Shown piece by piece: positions 7,992 to 17,252 of a DNA stretch of 64,000 bases. The position numbers were made by a program, and so were the translations under genes. The notes under the pieces were generated by a model that saw only the letters and a program-made list of their open reading frames with translations, searched no databases and was not told the DNA's origin. Numbering within the stretch: the first letter of the stretch is position 1; every line of letters begins with the position of its first letter. The DNA is from an uncultured Chitinophagaceae bacterium (GTDB taxonomy: Bacteria; Bacteroidota; Bacteroidia; Chitinophagales; Chitinophagaceae): contig CAIQDX010000087.1 of the NCBI GenBank assembly GCA_903870685.1, forward strand, positions 30,955 to 94,954. The letters are read 5' to 3'.

Positions 7992-8750
7992 ATGTTTTTC
8001 TTGTTATCCAAAATATTCGATTTTTTAATGGCGCCGGCCGCATGGTTGGTGATACTTATCATTTTCATGATTTTTACAAAAAATAAAAAAATAAAAAAGA
8101 GATTACAAATTTCGATCGTTTGTATTCTTCTAATATTTTCAAACCATTTTATATATAGAACAATTGTTGTTGCATGGCAGCCTAAACCTGTTACACTTAC
8201 TAAGGGTAGTCATTATTCAGCAGGAATTTTACTTGGTGGTTTTGTTGTTTTCGATGTAAATAAAAATGGATATTTTGATGATGCTGCAGACCGTTTTATC
8301 GAGGCAGTAAAATTATATCATCAGGGATTTATTCAAAAAATTGTAATGACTGGAGGCTCAGCTGCATTAGTATATAATGAAGCCAAAGAAGCTGACTTTG
8401 TAAAGAATGAATTAATTGCAAACGGTGTAAGTGAGAAAGATATAATCATTGAAGCATATTCACGAAATACATTTGAAAATGCGATTTTCACAAAACAAAT
8501 ATTGGATTCTTTAAATTTAAAACCGCCGTACTTGTTGATAACATCTGCTTCACATATGCCCCGTTCTATAAAAATTTTTAAAAAGGCAAATATAAATGTA
8601 GATCAATATCCGTGTGATTATGATGTGGTTGATTCGCATCTTTCGTTGGTTGAATTATTGCTTCCGGATTTAAAACTATTCAACACCTGGTATAAAATCA
8701 TTCATGAAATAGTTGGCTTAAAAATTTATCAGCTTATCGGTAAAGCCTGA
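7992..8750 (+). CDS. YdcF/ElyC-family membrane protein (DUF218)
   Basis: Two N-terminal membrane segments (about residues 10-30 and 38-60) precede a DUF218 domain: AGILLGGFVV, DRFIEAVKLYHQG, IVMTGGSA, EADFVKNELIANGVSEKDIIIEAYSRNTFENA and LLITSASHMPRS. DUF218 proteins such as E. coli ElyC and SanA act in envelope integrity by an unknown chemistry. The gene starts 5 bases after the dehydrogenase stop, so it is probably co-transcribed, and it ends one base before the convergent YigZ-family gene. Confidence 0.87.
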   Translation: MFFLLSKIFDFLMAPAAWLVILIIFMIFTKNKKIKKRLQISIVCILLIFSNHFIYRTIVVAWQPKPVTLTKGSHYSAGILLGGFVVFDVNKNGYFDDAADRFIEAVKLYHQGFIQKIVMTGGSAALVYNEAKEADFVKNELIANGVSEKDIIIEAYSRNTFENAIFTKQILDSLNLKPPYLLITSASHMPRSIKIFKKANINVDQYPCDYDVVDSHLSLVELLLPDLKLFNTWYKIIHEIVGLKIYQLIGKA

Positions 8751-9368
8751 TCATATTTTTTTTGAAGTAACCGAATACAAATCATTTATTTTATACAAAA
8801 CCTCATCCAATCTTGCTTTTGGTATTCCTATTTTCAATAAACAAAATAGTTGCATTTCCTGATGAATGATACTGCAATTAAATTGTTTTACAATCGTCAT
8901 TACTTCATTCATTTTTGTGTAATCAAAATGAAGTTCATAATTTATTTCAACTTGCTTTTGTATAACAGGAACCAGTTGCAAAGCCAATGCTGCAGCAGTT
9001 TTATAAGCATTGATCAAACCCGGAACACCTAATAAAGTTCCGCCAAAATACCGTACAACAATCACCGAAACATTGGTTAATTGTTTGCTGTCGATTTGAT
9101 TTAAAATTGGTTTGCCTGCGGTTCCGCTTGGCTCGCCGTCATCACTCACTCGGAAATTATTTCCGTCATTTCCAATGCGGTAAGCAAAACAATGATGCAC
9201 TGCTTTTGGATGTTCTTTTTTTAAAGCTTGCAAATAAGATTTTGATTCTTCAGCAGATGAGACCGGATATGCATAAGCAATAAATTTACTGCCACGATCT
9301 TTGAATTCTGCAATAGAACTTTGATCGATGGTATAATAAAAATCTTCTTCTATTTTTGATTTACTCAT
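8751..9368 (-). CDS. YigZ / IMPACT (UPF0029) family protein
   Basis: Contains the UPF0029 domain with GSKFIAYAYPV, HPKAVHHCFAYRIG, VSDDGEPSGTAGKPIL and VIVVRYFGGTLLGVPGLINAY, all hallmark segments; a short C-terminal domain follows. Family members contact translation or its regulation in eukaryotes (IMPACT); the bacterial role is unknown. An upstream in-frame ATG at 9419 is possible, but a TTTG/TAGTTTTG promoter (9393-9425) lies downstream of it, so I chose ATG 9368 (MSKSKIEED). Confidence 0.88.
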   Translation of the reverse strand: MSKSKIEEDFYYTIDQSSIAEFKDRGSKFIAYAYPVSSAEESKSYLQALKKEHPKAVHHCFAYRIGNDGNNFRVSDDGEPSGTAGKPILNQIDSKQLTNVSVIVVRYFGGTLLGVPGLINAYKTAAALALQLVPVIQKQVEINYELHFDYTKMNEVMTIVKQFNCSIIHQEMQLFCLLKIGIPKARLDEVLYKINDLYSVTSKKI

Positions 9369-9392
9369 GCAATATTTAAAATAAGATTGAGC

Positions 9393-9425
9393 CAAAACTA
9401 AATGAAAATGCAGTAGCATTGCAAA
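9393..9425 (-). promoter_or_regulatory. Bacteroidota-type promoter of the YigZ-family gene
   Basis: On the minus strand, TTTG (9425-9422), 21 nt, then TAGTTTTG (9400-9393) fit the TTTG/TAnnTTTG promoter pattern. Transcription would start about 20 nt before ATG 9368. This decides the start of that gene. Confidence 0.5.
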
Positions 9426-10283
9426 ATGACTATTCAGGAAGCATATAAAAAATTATTGTTCCAGTTAGGTGAATTGTATGATAACCGAGAAGCTGCAAAT
9501 ATTGCCGATATGGTGATAGAGCATATAACCGGTTATCAAAAAACAAATCGCATCATTCACAAAAATGTGTTGCTGAATATTCAACAAGAAGTACAGCTAC
9601 AAAAATTTACTGAACAATTATTACAAAGCAAACCCATTCAATATGTTTTACAGGAAGCCTGGTTTGCAGGAATGAATTTTTTTGTGAATGAAAATGTATT
9701 AATACCAAGACCCGAAACGGAAGAACTAATCGAGTGGATTTCACAAGAAATACGCAATCAAAATATTAATGCAAAAACTGTTTTGGATGTTGGTAGTGGC
9801 AGTGGTTGTATTCCAATTGCATTAAAGAAAAAAAATGAAAGTATTTTAATTTCTTCACTGGATATTAGTAAAGATGCATTGATAGTTGCGAGAAAAAATG
9901 CAAGTGATCTTGATACACAGGTTAATTTTTTCGAGTTCGATTTTTTAGATGAAAAAAGATGGAATGAGCTTTCTGATTTCGATGTAATTGTCAGCAATCC
10001 ACCTTACATAAAACAATCTGAAAGTAAAGACATGCGTAAAAATGTAATTGATTTCGAACCTCATATTGCGTTATTTGTTCATGATTCTGACCCATTGATC
10101 TTTTATAAAAAATTAGCTGCATTCGGGAAAAAACATCTTTCAAAAAATGGAAAAATATTTGCTGAAATAAATGAGAATCTTGGTAAAGATGTGATTGATC
10201 TTTTCGTAAATGAAAATTATTCGATCGAAATAAGAAAAGATTTTTCTGGAAAGGACAGAATGATAAAAGTAGTTTTACAATAA
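9426..10283 (+). CDS. prmC: Peptide chain release factor N5-glutamine methyltransferase
   Basis: Methylates the Gln of the GGQ motif in RF1/RF2. The N-terminal helical domain contains PIQYVLQEAWFAG and the conserved VLIPRPETEELIEW. The SAM-binding motif is VLDVGSGSGCIPIAL, and the catalytic NPPY motif is in VIVSNPPYIKQSESKDM. At 285 residues it is full length. Start ATG 9426 lies 57 nt from the divergent YigZ-family start, so the two share a short intergenic region. Confidence 0.93.
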   Translation: MTIQEAYKKLLFQLGELYDNREAANIADMVIEHITGYQKTNRIIHKNVLLNIQQEVQLQKFTEQLLQSKPIQYVLQEAWFAGMNFFVNENVLIPRPETEELIEWISQEIRNQNINAKTVLDVGSGSGCIPIALKKKNESILISSLDISKDALIVARKNASDLDTQVNFFEFDFLDEKRWNELSDFDVIVSNPPYIKQSESKDMRKNVIDFEPHIALFVHDSDPLIFYKKLAAFGKKHLSKNGKIFAEINENLGKDVIDLFVNENYSIEIRKDFSGKDRMIKVVLQ

Positions 10284-10287
10284 ATAG

Positions 10288-11859
10288 CTAAGTTATTTTG
10301 TAGATAGCCCAATTCTTTGTTTCAAACATCAATACCGGATGAAATTCCTGACGTAATTCCATTTGATGAATATTGTAATCATTCAATACTGTAAAGGATC
10401 GTAGGCGATTTACATCTTTTGCAACACAAATAAATCTTGCTCCTGATTTTGGATTTTCTACAATAGTTATAAAATTGTTTCTATTAGGAGATATTACAGT
10501 TTTCAATGTACGTAAATGAGCCATTATTTTATAAGCTGCAGCATCATCCATCAATATTTTGTGCGTTTCATCTGTGATATCAGAAATGTAAGACGCTAAT
10601 TGATATTCTTCCGAAGTTTGTCTCTCATCTTTCCACTTACTTATCTTTTTTATCGAGTTAAAAAACTGTTTTTCTTCCCGATCACTAGAACGTTTAAAAT
10701 AAAAAATTCCGGAAAAAATATTTAATATGGCAGTTGCCATGATAACAGGATATAGAAATTTTGTTTTGTATTTTCTTCCTGCATAAACAATAATACCCAA
10801 CAAGGCAAGAATTAAAAAAATAAGATAATATTCAATGGTTATATAAACCTGATTATCTAATAAAATAATTGATATAAGAATAAAAGGCGCAAGGAGTGTA
10901 AACAATTCATACAAAGTTCCTTTGAACATGAAAAATAACAATATCAGCAAAGGTGTTAACAATAAAATATAAGCCTGAAATACAATTTGCGTTTGTTCTG
11001 CAACATTAAACACAGCTCCGGATACAATCAAATTTCCAACAGAAACATTTCCTGTAACATGCCAATTTGCATATTGACTTGATAAAAAATAAGTAGCATT
11101 ACCAGCATGATAATAGTTCAGTGTTTTAAACAAGTACAACGCACCAAAGGGTAATAAGAAGACAATAATATAAATAGCTATTGTTCTATTGGCCAATTTT
11201 CTTCTTTGCGATGTATTATTTAATGCAGTGAAATACTGTAAAATGGGTGGTTGGTCTTTTTGCAGTTTTAAACCTTCCAATGATATAAGAAAAATGAATG
11301 GAAAAAAAGCAAGTAATAACCAGATATAATTATAATCACAAAATATCAAACATGAAAGAAATATGCTTGCCATCGAGAGATAATAAGAAGTTTGACTTCG
11401 ATAGTATCTGAACAAACTTCTGAACAATAAGTAAAAAAATAAAAGTATGGAAGCAACACCACGACCCGATACAGCCGAGAAAACAATGCCGGGGTGAAAT
11501 ACAAAAATCAATATCAACATTGGCACAAATACTCTTCTTGGCAGTTTTGATTTTGTAAAATCATTCAGCAATAAAAAAAATAGGATAGTTGTATAAGCGA
11601 TGGATGCTAATATGGGAGCAAACGGATAACCAAATGGTGAAAATATTATTCCTGATAAAAATACTAAAGTGGGAAATGTTGTACCAATAGTAAGTAGTGT
11701 ATTTTCGTCTGCTTCAAAAAGTAATTTTATTTTCTCCGAGATAAACATCGCTTCAGAATGTTCATATCCGGTTCTATGTATCATCCATGCAACAATAATA
11801 TAGTACACCAGTAAAAACAGTGATATAAAAATTGCTATGTATTTTTTTAAAAAAATCAT
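10288..11859 (-). CDS. Polytopic membrane protein with soluble C-terminal domain, in cellulose-synthase-like operon
   Basis: Not assigned to a named family. About ten hydrophobic segments fill residues 1-395, beginning with a signal-anchor-like helix. The first extracytoplasmic loop carries acidic residues (HRTGYEHSEAMF), an arrangement seen in GT-C glycosyltransferases. The last ~125 residues form a soluble domain (DDAAAYKIMAHLRTLKTVIS; NWAIYKIT). Its start is 6 bases from the stop of the GT2 gene, so it is the last gene of that operon. A role in transferring or modifying the polysaccharide is inference only. Confidence 0.7.
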   Translation of the reverse strand: MIFLKKYIAIFISLFLLVYYIIVAWMIHRTGYEHSEAMFISEKIKLLFEADENTLLTIGTTFPTLVFLSGIIFSPFGYPFAPILASIAYTTILFFLLLNDFTKSKLPRRVFVPMLILIFVFHPGIVFSAVSGRGVASILLFFYLLFRSLFRYYRSQTSYYLSMASIFLSCLIFCDYNYIWLLLAFFPFIFLISLEGLKLQKDQPPILQYFTALNNTSQRRKLANRTIAIYIIVFLLPFGALYLFKTLNYYHAGNATYFLSSQYANWHVTGNVSVGNLIVSGAVFNVAEQTQIVFQAYILLLTPLLILLFFMFKGTLYELFTLLAPFILISIILLDNQVYITIEYYLIFLILALLGIIVYAGRKYKTKFLYPVIMATAILNIFSGIFYFKRSSDREEKQFFNSIKKISKWKDERQTSEEYQLASYISDITDETHKILMDDAAAYKIMAHLRTLKTVISPNRNNFITIVENPKSGARFICVAKDVNRLRSFTVLNDYNIHQMELRQEFHPVLMFETKNWAIYKIT

Positions 11860-11865
11860 ATTTAT

Positions 11866-13734
11866 TTATGTTGCAGCTACCGCAGCAGATGCAGCAGCAG
11901 TTGCAGAAGATGAAACTTTAGTAAGTCCGTGATTTGTTTTTTCCCAGTAAAAAGGATTATAAATTAATTGCCATAATCCTTTGTAAGCAGCGATTGAATG
12001 CATTAGCCAATATACAGGATTCAATATCGCATACAATATCAGTTCGTAATAACGGCGTTTAAACACTGCCAGCATATTTACATACACCATCAACACATTA
12101 CCTGCAATGAAATTAAAAGTTGCAACGTATAAAACCCAATCAGGAAATAATTGTCGAACAAAATTAAAATTGAAAATGATGTAAAAAACGAAAAATAAAA
12201 GCAAAATTGGATACAACAAGAAAGTAAATGATGTTCCTCCAATAAAGAAGTTAAATCCAAAAAAACCTTGCCAACCAATTCTTCTTATCAATGCAACCGG
12301 ATTCCGCATATGTACTAACCATGTTTGCATGTATCCTTTGATCCAACGCGAACGTTGACGTATCCAATTAAATGGTTCGTTATTTGCTTCTTCTAAAGTT
12401 GTACTATTTACAACACCAATTTTATATTGTTTATCATAAACGCGTACACCAAGATCTGCATCTTCTGTAACATTGAATGGATCCCAAGCACCTAATTCCA
12501 ATAACTTGTTTAATTTAAAATGATTACTTGTGCCTCCTAACGGAATAGGTACATCCAAGGTTTCTAAACCGGGTAACATATAATCGAACCAATAAGAATA
12601 TTCCAATGTGAACATTCTTGTCAACAAATTTTCATTCTTATTAAAATAATTTAAAGCGCCTTGTAACACCACAAAATCTTCGGGTAATTTCCTAAATAAA
12701 ATAACTACTTTTTTCAATTGATCAGAATCAGGAACATCTTCTGCATCATAAATCGTCAGCAATTCTCCTCTCGAAAAATATAATCCGTAATTACACGCTT
12801 TGGGTTTTGTTTTAGGTGCATGAAAAGGAACAACAATGGTTTCAAAATTTGCAGGAAAATCGAGATCTCTTACTGCATTCAATGTTTTATCATCATCTTC
12901 TTCAATCAATAATTTTACATCAAGTTTACTTTTGGGATAATCTAAACTTCGAAGATTCCAGATCAATTTACGAATCAGTTTATCTTCTTTATAAACGGGC
13001 AACAAAATTGTATAAACAGGTAATGACGCTTCATCCACTCTTTTCACATCTGCTTTAGAAACTGCTTCGTGTAATTCCGACATTGAACCTCTTAATGCCA
13101 GATATAATTTAAACAGGATGGAAAATAAAAAAAATACGCTCGATAAAAGATTTAAAACAATTACTGTTGTAGAAAAAAACACGATTAACATCACAATATT
13201 CAATGCAATAAATCCAAAAAGAAATATTAACTGTGCATTGGTAAAAGTTACCAGACCCGAGCTGGCCTCATCTTTACGCATTAAACTGAATACTGCTTCT
13301 TTTACATAAAATTCTCCGCGAGTTTTATGTGCCAACCAAGTAATATCCAGATCTGAAGCTGCAACAAATCTGATCTTTGTTCTGAACTTTACAAACAAAC
13401 TGTTCATCAATTTTTCGTCAAATGGATCTGCAACAGCAACTAATAATGTTCCATCAATCTCTTTTCGAAGGGGAATGTATAGGAAAGAATTTAAGTGTTG
13501 AATATCGCATTGATGAATAAAGACATCGTCGATCTCTTCGTTGCGCACATCAATCAAAGGATAATTTTCTTTCTCTAAAAAAGCTACATAATTTTTTCGT
13601 GTAAGAAACCCAAAGTTCAAAGCAGTCTTAATAGGTGCGTAACTATACATTTCTGCAATAGATTCTACTTCATCTAATTTTTCGTTTGAAAAAAAACCAG
13701 ATTCTGACATCTTGTGTAATCCGCACCGCGTCAT
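11866..13734 (-). CDS. BcsA/NfrB-like family 2 glycosyltransferase with N-terminal MshEN-like domain
   Basis: Residues about 20-140 resemble the T2SSE_N/MshEN domain (FLYIPLRKEIDGTLLVAVADPFD). Two membrane helices (about 170-215) lead into a processive GT2 domain: TILLPVYKED, IEEDDD, the DAED metal-binding motif (about 328), TED as the catalytic-base segment in VTEDADLGVRVYD, and QRSRWIKG. Three or four more helices follow, then an alanine-rich tail. The DAEDVP form is closer to NfrB-type than to classical BcsA; no PilZ domain is present. Together with the BcsB-like neighbour this predicts synthesis and export of a beta-linked glycan. An alternative start is ATG 13710. Confidence 0.85.
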   Translation of the reverse strand: MTRCGLHKMSESGFFSNEKLDEVESIAEMYSYAPIKTALNFGFLTRKNYVAFLEKENYPLIDVRNEEIDDVFIHQCDIQHLNSFLYIPLRKEIDGTLLVAVADPFDEKLMNSLFVKFRTKIRFVAASDLDITWLAHKTRGEFYVKEAVFSLMRKDEASSGLVTFTNAQLIFLFGFIALNIVMLIVFFSTTVIVLNLLSSVFFLFSILFKLYLALRGSMSELHEAVSKADVKRVDEASLPVYTILLPVYKEDKLIRKLIWNLRSLDYPKSKLDVKLLIEEDDDKTLNAVRDLDFPANFETIVVPFHAPKTKPKACNYGLYFSRGELLTIYDAEDVPDSDQLKKVVILFRKLPEDFVVLQGALNYFNKNENLLTRMFTLEYSYWFDYMLPGLETLDVPIPLGGTSNHFKLNKLLELGAWDPFNVTEDADLGVRVYDKQYKIGVVNSTTLEEANNEPFNWIRQRSRWIKGYMQTWLVHMRNPVALIRRIGWQGFFGFNFFIGGTSFTFLLYPILLLFFVFYIIFNFNFVRQLFPDWVLYVATFNFIAGNVLMVYVNMLAVFKRRYYELILYAILNPVYWLMHSIAAYKGLWQLIYNPFYWEKTNHGLTKVSSSATAAASAAVAAT

Positions 13735-13796
13735 AGTCTTATCGTTTTATACTGCAACTGATATTTTCTGATTAATTAAAATTTTAATTTTAATCA

Positions 13797-15824
13797 TTAT
13801 ACTATTTCCTGTGATTTACGAACTCTGTTTCTAACCAAAAAGAAAGCAAGTAATACCAATCCCAATAAAATAATTAACAATAAGTATTTATAATTTTCCC
13901 AGAAGATGGCTAATTTATTTTTATCACCCTTGTAAGAAACAGAATTAGAGTCTTCCGGCATTTTAAAGAAATATTTACTAATACCATTACTGTTTGCAAT
14001 TAAAACATTGCTCTCAATTTCTGTTAACTGTGTACTTAAATTTTTAATTACACTTTCAAACGCATCTTTATGACTACTGTCGCCCAATGATGTTATCAAT
14101 AAAACTGTATTTGATTTTTCTCTGAAAATTTGAGCCATGCCACTGTTTGAAAAATCGTTTATAGAATACGCCAATGAATTTTTGCTGTCTTTATATAATT
14201 GAAAATCTCTATCGTATTGAACAGGTAAATTGGTAAAATTCTTTACGAAAGGATCATTCTTTTGTAAAAGAGCAATCAAATTAAATCCGCGCAGATCATC
14301 TAAAGTAGTTTTATCAGCGGCAACCAATTGAGGAATGATTAGTTTGTTGAAATCGTTTTTAATAGGCGCGTTTAATTGATACAATATTTCTCCTACAGAA
14401 GAAACAACATTAGAACCAAATAAAGTAGGTGATACAACTATTTTAGAAGGATTTTTTCTAAACTCTGCCGGGAAATTAAAGAAGCTGTAAAACTTATTTT
14501 CTCTTTCACCACTAAAAGTTAATGTAGAACTTTTTACGTTTACGAATGCAAAGAAATTACTGAATCCATCCTTACAAATATTGGTACCCGGATGAAACCT
14601 GAATTCAACTTCTAAAGAATTAAATTTACTTAACAGGTATGGTTTAAGATCAATATCATCAATGAAATTTGTTCTGTCCATCAATGATGCATTGAAAATT
14701 AAATTTTGATTTAGATAAATATTTAAGAAGCCTCTGTCATCAGGTTTCAAAACAGAAAAATAACTTTCTAGATGAAATGTAAGTCGATTAGGAATTGCAT
14801 TAAATTCACTTAATGAGAAATTATATTTTTGTCTTAATCCGCCAATACCTTCCATTAAAACTGGCGATCCACCAATCTCTTCTAAAGCAGTAATTAAAGG
14901 AGAGGGATTATCAACAGAAACATTACTAGGCACTCCTTCATTAATTAACATTCTATCGGAAAATGCACTACTTAATCTTTTATTACTTGCTAAAGTGTTG
15001 ATCGCTTTTCTATATCCTGTTGCATCAGCGCCGGTAACAACCAATACCAATTTTGAAACAAATCCAGTATTAACCCTTGCCATCTGTATTAAACCCTGAC
15101 CAGCACCCAAAGATTGAATTACTTGTTTTACGGCTATCGGTAATTTATCTGCAACACCAGTTATAATGCCACTTGGAACTGTATCCTGACCATAGGTTCC
15201 TGTATATATTTGTTGAGTAGGAGTATTTTGTTTTAATAAAGTATATAATATTCCTCCGCAAGTCAAATCATCAAGGTCTGCATTGGAAGGAGTATAAACA
15301 GAATTAAATTCCTGTATCCATTCTTTAATGCTGCGCTTATAAGAAAATAGACCATTATTATTTAATGACAAATAAGATGAATTTTTAACTGCAATCCAAC
15401 AAGCAGGATTATCAACATCTTTACAATATTCATCTCCTATACTCATCTTTGCAGATACTTTTAATTTTACGAATCGAGCATCAGGTTGTAAATATTTCCT
15501 GTTCATCGGAACAACAATCGTAAACATTGTATCAACCGGAGACGCAATAATTCTTTGAGTAAATACGGGTTCATCCTTTAGATAAACGATCACCATCGAA
15601 TTATTTGGATTCAATACCTGTGAAGCACGAATATTAATTACAATTTTCGTCTGATCAACATTATCATCAGGTTTTATTTTTAAAAAGTAGCTAAGCGAAC
15701 CGGTAATACCAACAATAGATTCATCATCATATCCCATTGATTCGAACGAGCGCTGGGATTGAGAAAACACAGTGCCAATACAGCTTAGCAATGCAATCAA
15801 AAAAAGAAAAGATTTAGATTTCAT
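13797..15824 (-). CDS. BcsB-like cellulose synthase regulatory subunit
   Basis: Signal peptide (1-21, ending TVFSQ), a large periplasmic region and one C-terminal membrane helix (about 645-667) followed by a basic tail, which is the BcsB layout. Matching segments: IVINIRASQVLNPNNSMVIV like the first carbohydrate-binding domain, and YCKDVDNPACWIAVKNSSYL like the conserved C-D-x-N-P-A-x-W-I-S stretch; a second similar module starts near residue 330 (LTFHLESYFSVLKPDDRG). At 675 residues it is in the family's range. It should guide the polymer across the periplasm beside the GT2. It lies between the histidine kinase gene (11-nt gap) and the GT2 gene. Confidence 0.82.
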   Translation of the reverse strand: MKSKSFLFLIALLSCIGTVFSQSQRSFESMGYDDESIVGITGSLSYFLKIKPDDNVDQTKIVINIRASQVLNPNNSMVIVYLKDEPVFTQRIIASPVDTMFTIVVPMNRKYLQPDARFVKLKVSAKMSIGDEYCKDVDNPACWIAVKNSSYLSLNNNGLFSYKRSIKEWIQEFNSVYTPSNADLDDLTCGGILYTLLKQNTPTQQIYTGTYGQDTVPSGIITGVADKLPIAVKQVIQSLGAGQGLIQMARVNTGFVSKLVLVVTGADATGYRKAINTLASNKRLSSAFSDRMLINEGVPSNVSVDNPSPLITALEEIGGSPVLMEGIGGLRQKYNFSLSEFNAIPNRLTFHLESYFSVLKPDDRGFLNIYLNQNLIFNASLMDRTNFIDDIDLKPYLLSKFNSLEVEFRFHPGTNICKDGFSNFFAFVNVKSSTLTFSGERENKFYSFFNFPAEFRKNPSKIVVSPTLFGSNVVSSVGEILYQLNAPIKNDFNKLIIPQLVAADKTTLDDLRGFNLIALLQKNDPFVKNFTNLPVQYDRDFQLYKDSKNSLAYSINDFSNSGMAQIFREKSNTVLLITSLGDSSHKDAFESVIKNLSTQLTEIESNVLIANSNGISKYFFKMPEDSNSVSYKGDKNKLAIFWENYKYLLLIILLGLVLLAFFLVRNRVRKSQEIV

Positions 15825-15835
15825 GTTGTTTCAAT

Positions 15836-17212
15836 TTATAATTGGGTACAGGTAAATTCAATTCTATAAAAATTATGAGTGGTTTCACTACTGTTATAAG
15901 TAAATGTTCCACCCATGGTTTCAGTTAATTTTTTTGCAACCGAGAATCCCATTTCCGAATCGTTTTGCACAGATTCTTTTAATGATCTGTATGGTTGTAA
16001 TTTAGTAAACAGTTCATTCATCTTTGCAATTCCAACTAATTTGCCAATATTAATTACTTCAATTACACATTTATCATTTTGGCGGTTGGTATGCACCGTT
16101 AATATAGATCCTGTTTCGGCATATTTAATTGCATTCGTCAATAATTTAAACAACACCTGACTAAGAAATAATTTATCTAAATAAACTATTATTGGTGATG
16201 CCGATAAATGCAATTGTAAATTTATTTGTCGTATTTGTGCTGCATCAGCTGTATCTAAAACTGCTTGTTCTACAAATGGGCTGATGTCGAATTTTTCTTG
16301 TGTAAATTGTACTTTCGCTTCATCCCTATCGGCCGATGCTGCAAGTTTTTCAGAGAGATAATTGAGTTTTTCGTTACCGGCACTAATGTAATTTAATATT
16401 TCTTTTTGCTCTACAGAAAGGTTATCTGATTTGTTTTTCAACAAGTCTAACGACATCTGAATAGAGCCTGTGAAATTTCTGAAATCATGCAACATTATAT
16501 TAAGTGTGTTGTGACGATAATCGTTCAACACTTTTAATTTTCTATTGGCATCTTCAATAACATATTTTTGATCGCTTATTTTTTCATTCTGCTCCAGCAT
16601 TCGGTTATTGGCTTCATCAATTAAAATATTTTTTGCAATTTCTCTTTTTAAGATGGAATGACGATTAAAGGCAATCAAACAAGAAAAAGCAGAAACAACA
16701 AAATAAACACCACCACCATGCGAGATCAGTAAATTGTATTTGTCAAATCTTTCCTGAAATGAAAAAATTAGAATGATAATCGCATAAGTAAATAAACAAG
16801 TAATGATTGAATAAACCGGCGGCCAAAATATGGCGGTGTTGATTAATAAAATAACTACAGAAAGAATTAGAAAGTAAGGCAACACAAAATTTATTGGTAT
16901 CACACCGCAAAATATTGCGTGCATCAAAACATTAACTGCAATAAACCACGTGACAGTTAATATATAATTCCACTCCTTTTTATTACCAAAAATGTAGATG
17001 ATGTAAGAGATAATTGTAACTATTAATCTTACCAACATCATATCAACCCAGGCAAATCGTACAAATAAAAAATCTAATAACCAAAATAGAGGTAGAGAAA
17101 ATAAAACAGTCCACATAACCACATTCGAATAATAGACGCCTTTCTTATTAAGTTCGCTCGCAAGCTCCTGTTTATTTATATTTACATAAGAAAATTTAAA
17201 ATTGCTAGACAT
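15836..17212 (-). CDS. Membrane sensor histidine kinase heading the polysaccharide operon
   Basis: About six membrane helices (residues 30-190) form an integral-membrane sensor without a periplasmic domain, followed by a coiled coil (LIDEANNRMLEQNEKISDQK), an H-box with LHDFRN (His about 242) and a HATPase domain with N-box LTNAIKYAETG. The G1 box is unusual (VINIGKLVG rather than DxGxG) and the G2 region reads SEMGFSVAKKL. No response regulator lies next to it. As first gene of the GT2/BcsB operon it could control or be regulated with polymer synthesis; its partner must be encoded elsewhere. Confidence 0.85.
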   Translation of the reverse strand: MSSNFKFSYVNINKQELASELNKKGVYYSNVVMWTVLFSLPLFWLLDFLFVRFAWVDMMLVRLIVTIISYIIYIFGNKKEWNYILTVTWFIAVNVLMHAIFCGVIPINFVLPYFLILSVVILLINTAIFWPPVYSIITCLFTYAIIILIFSFQERFDKYNLLISHGGGVYFVVSAFSCLIAFNRHSILKREIAKNILIDEANNRMLEQNEKISDQKYVIEDANRKLKVLNDYRHNTLNIMLHDFRNFTGSIQMSLDLLKNKSDNLSVEQKEILNYISAGNEKLNYLSEKLAASADRDEAKVQFTQEKFDISPFVEQAVLDTADAAQIRQINLQLHLSASPIIVYLDKLFLSQVLFKLLTNAIKYAETGSILTVHTNRQNDKCVIEVINIGKLVGIAKMNELFTKLQPYRSLKESVQNDSEMGFSVAKKLTETMGGTFTYNSSETTHNFYRIEFTCTQL

Positions 17213-17252
17213 ATCGGGTATTATGCAGTCCTGAAAATCAATTCTTTATTCT

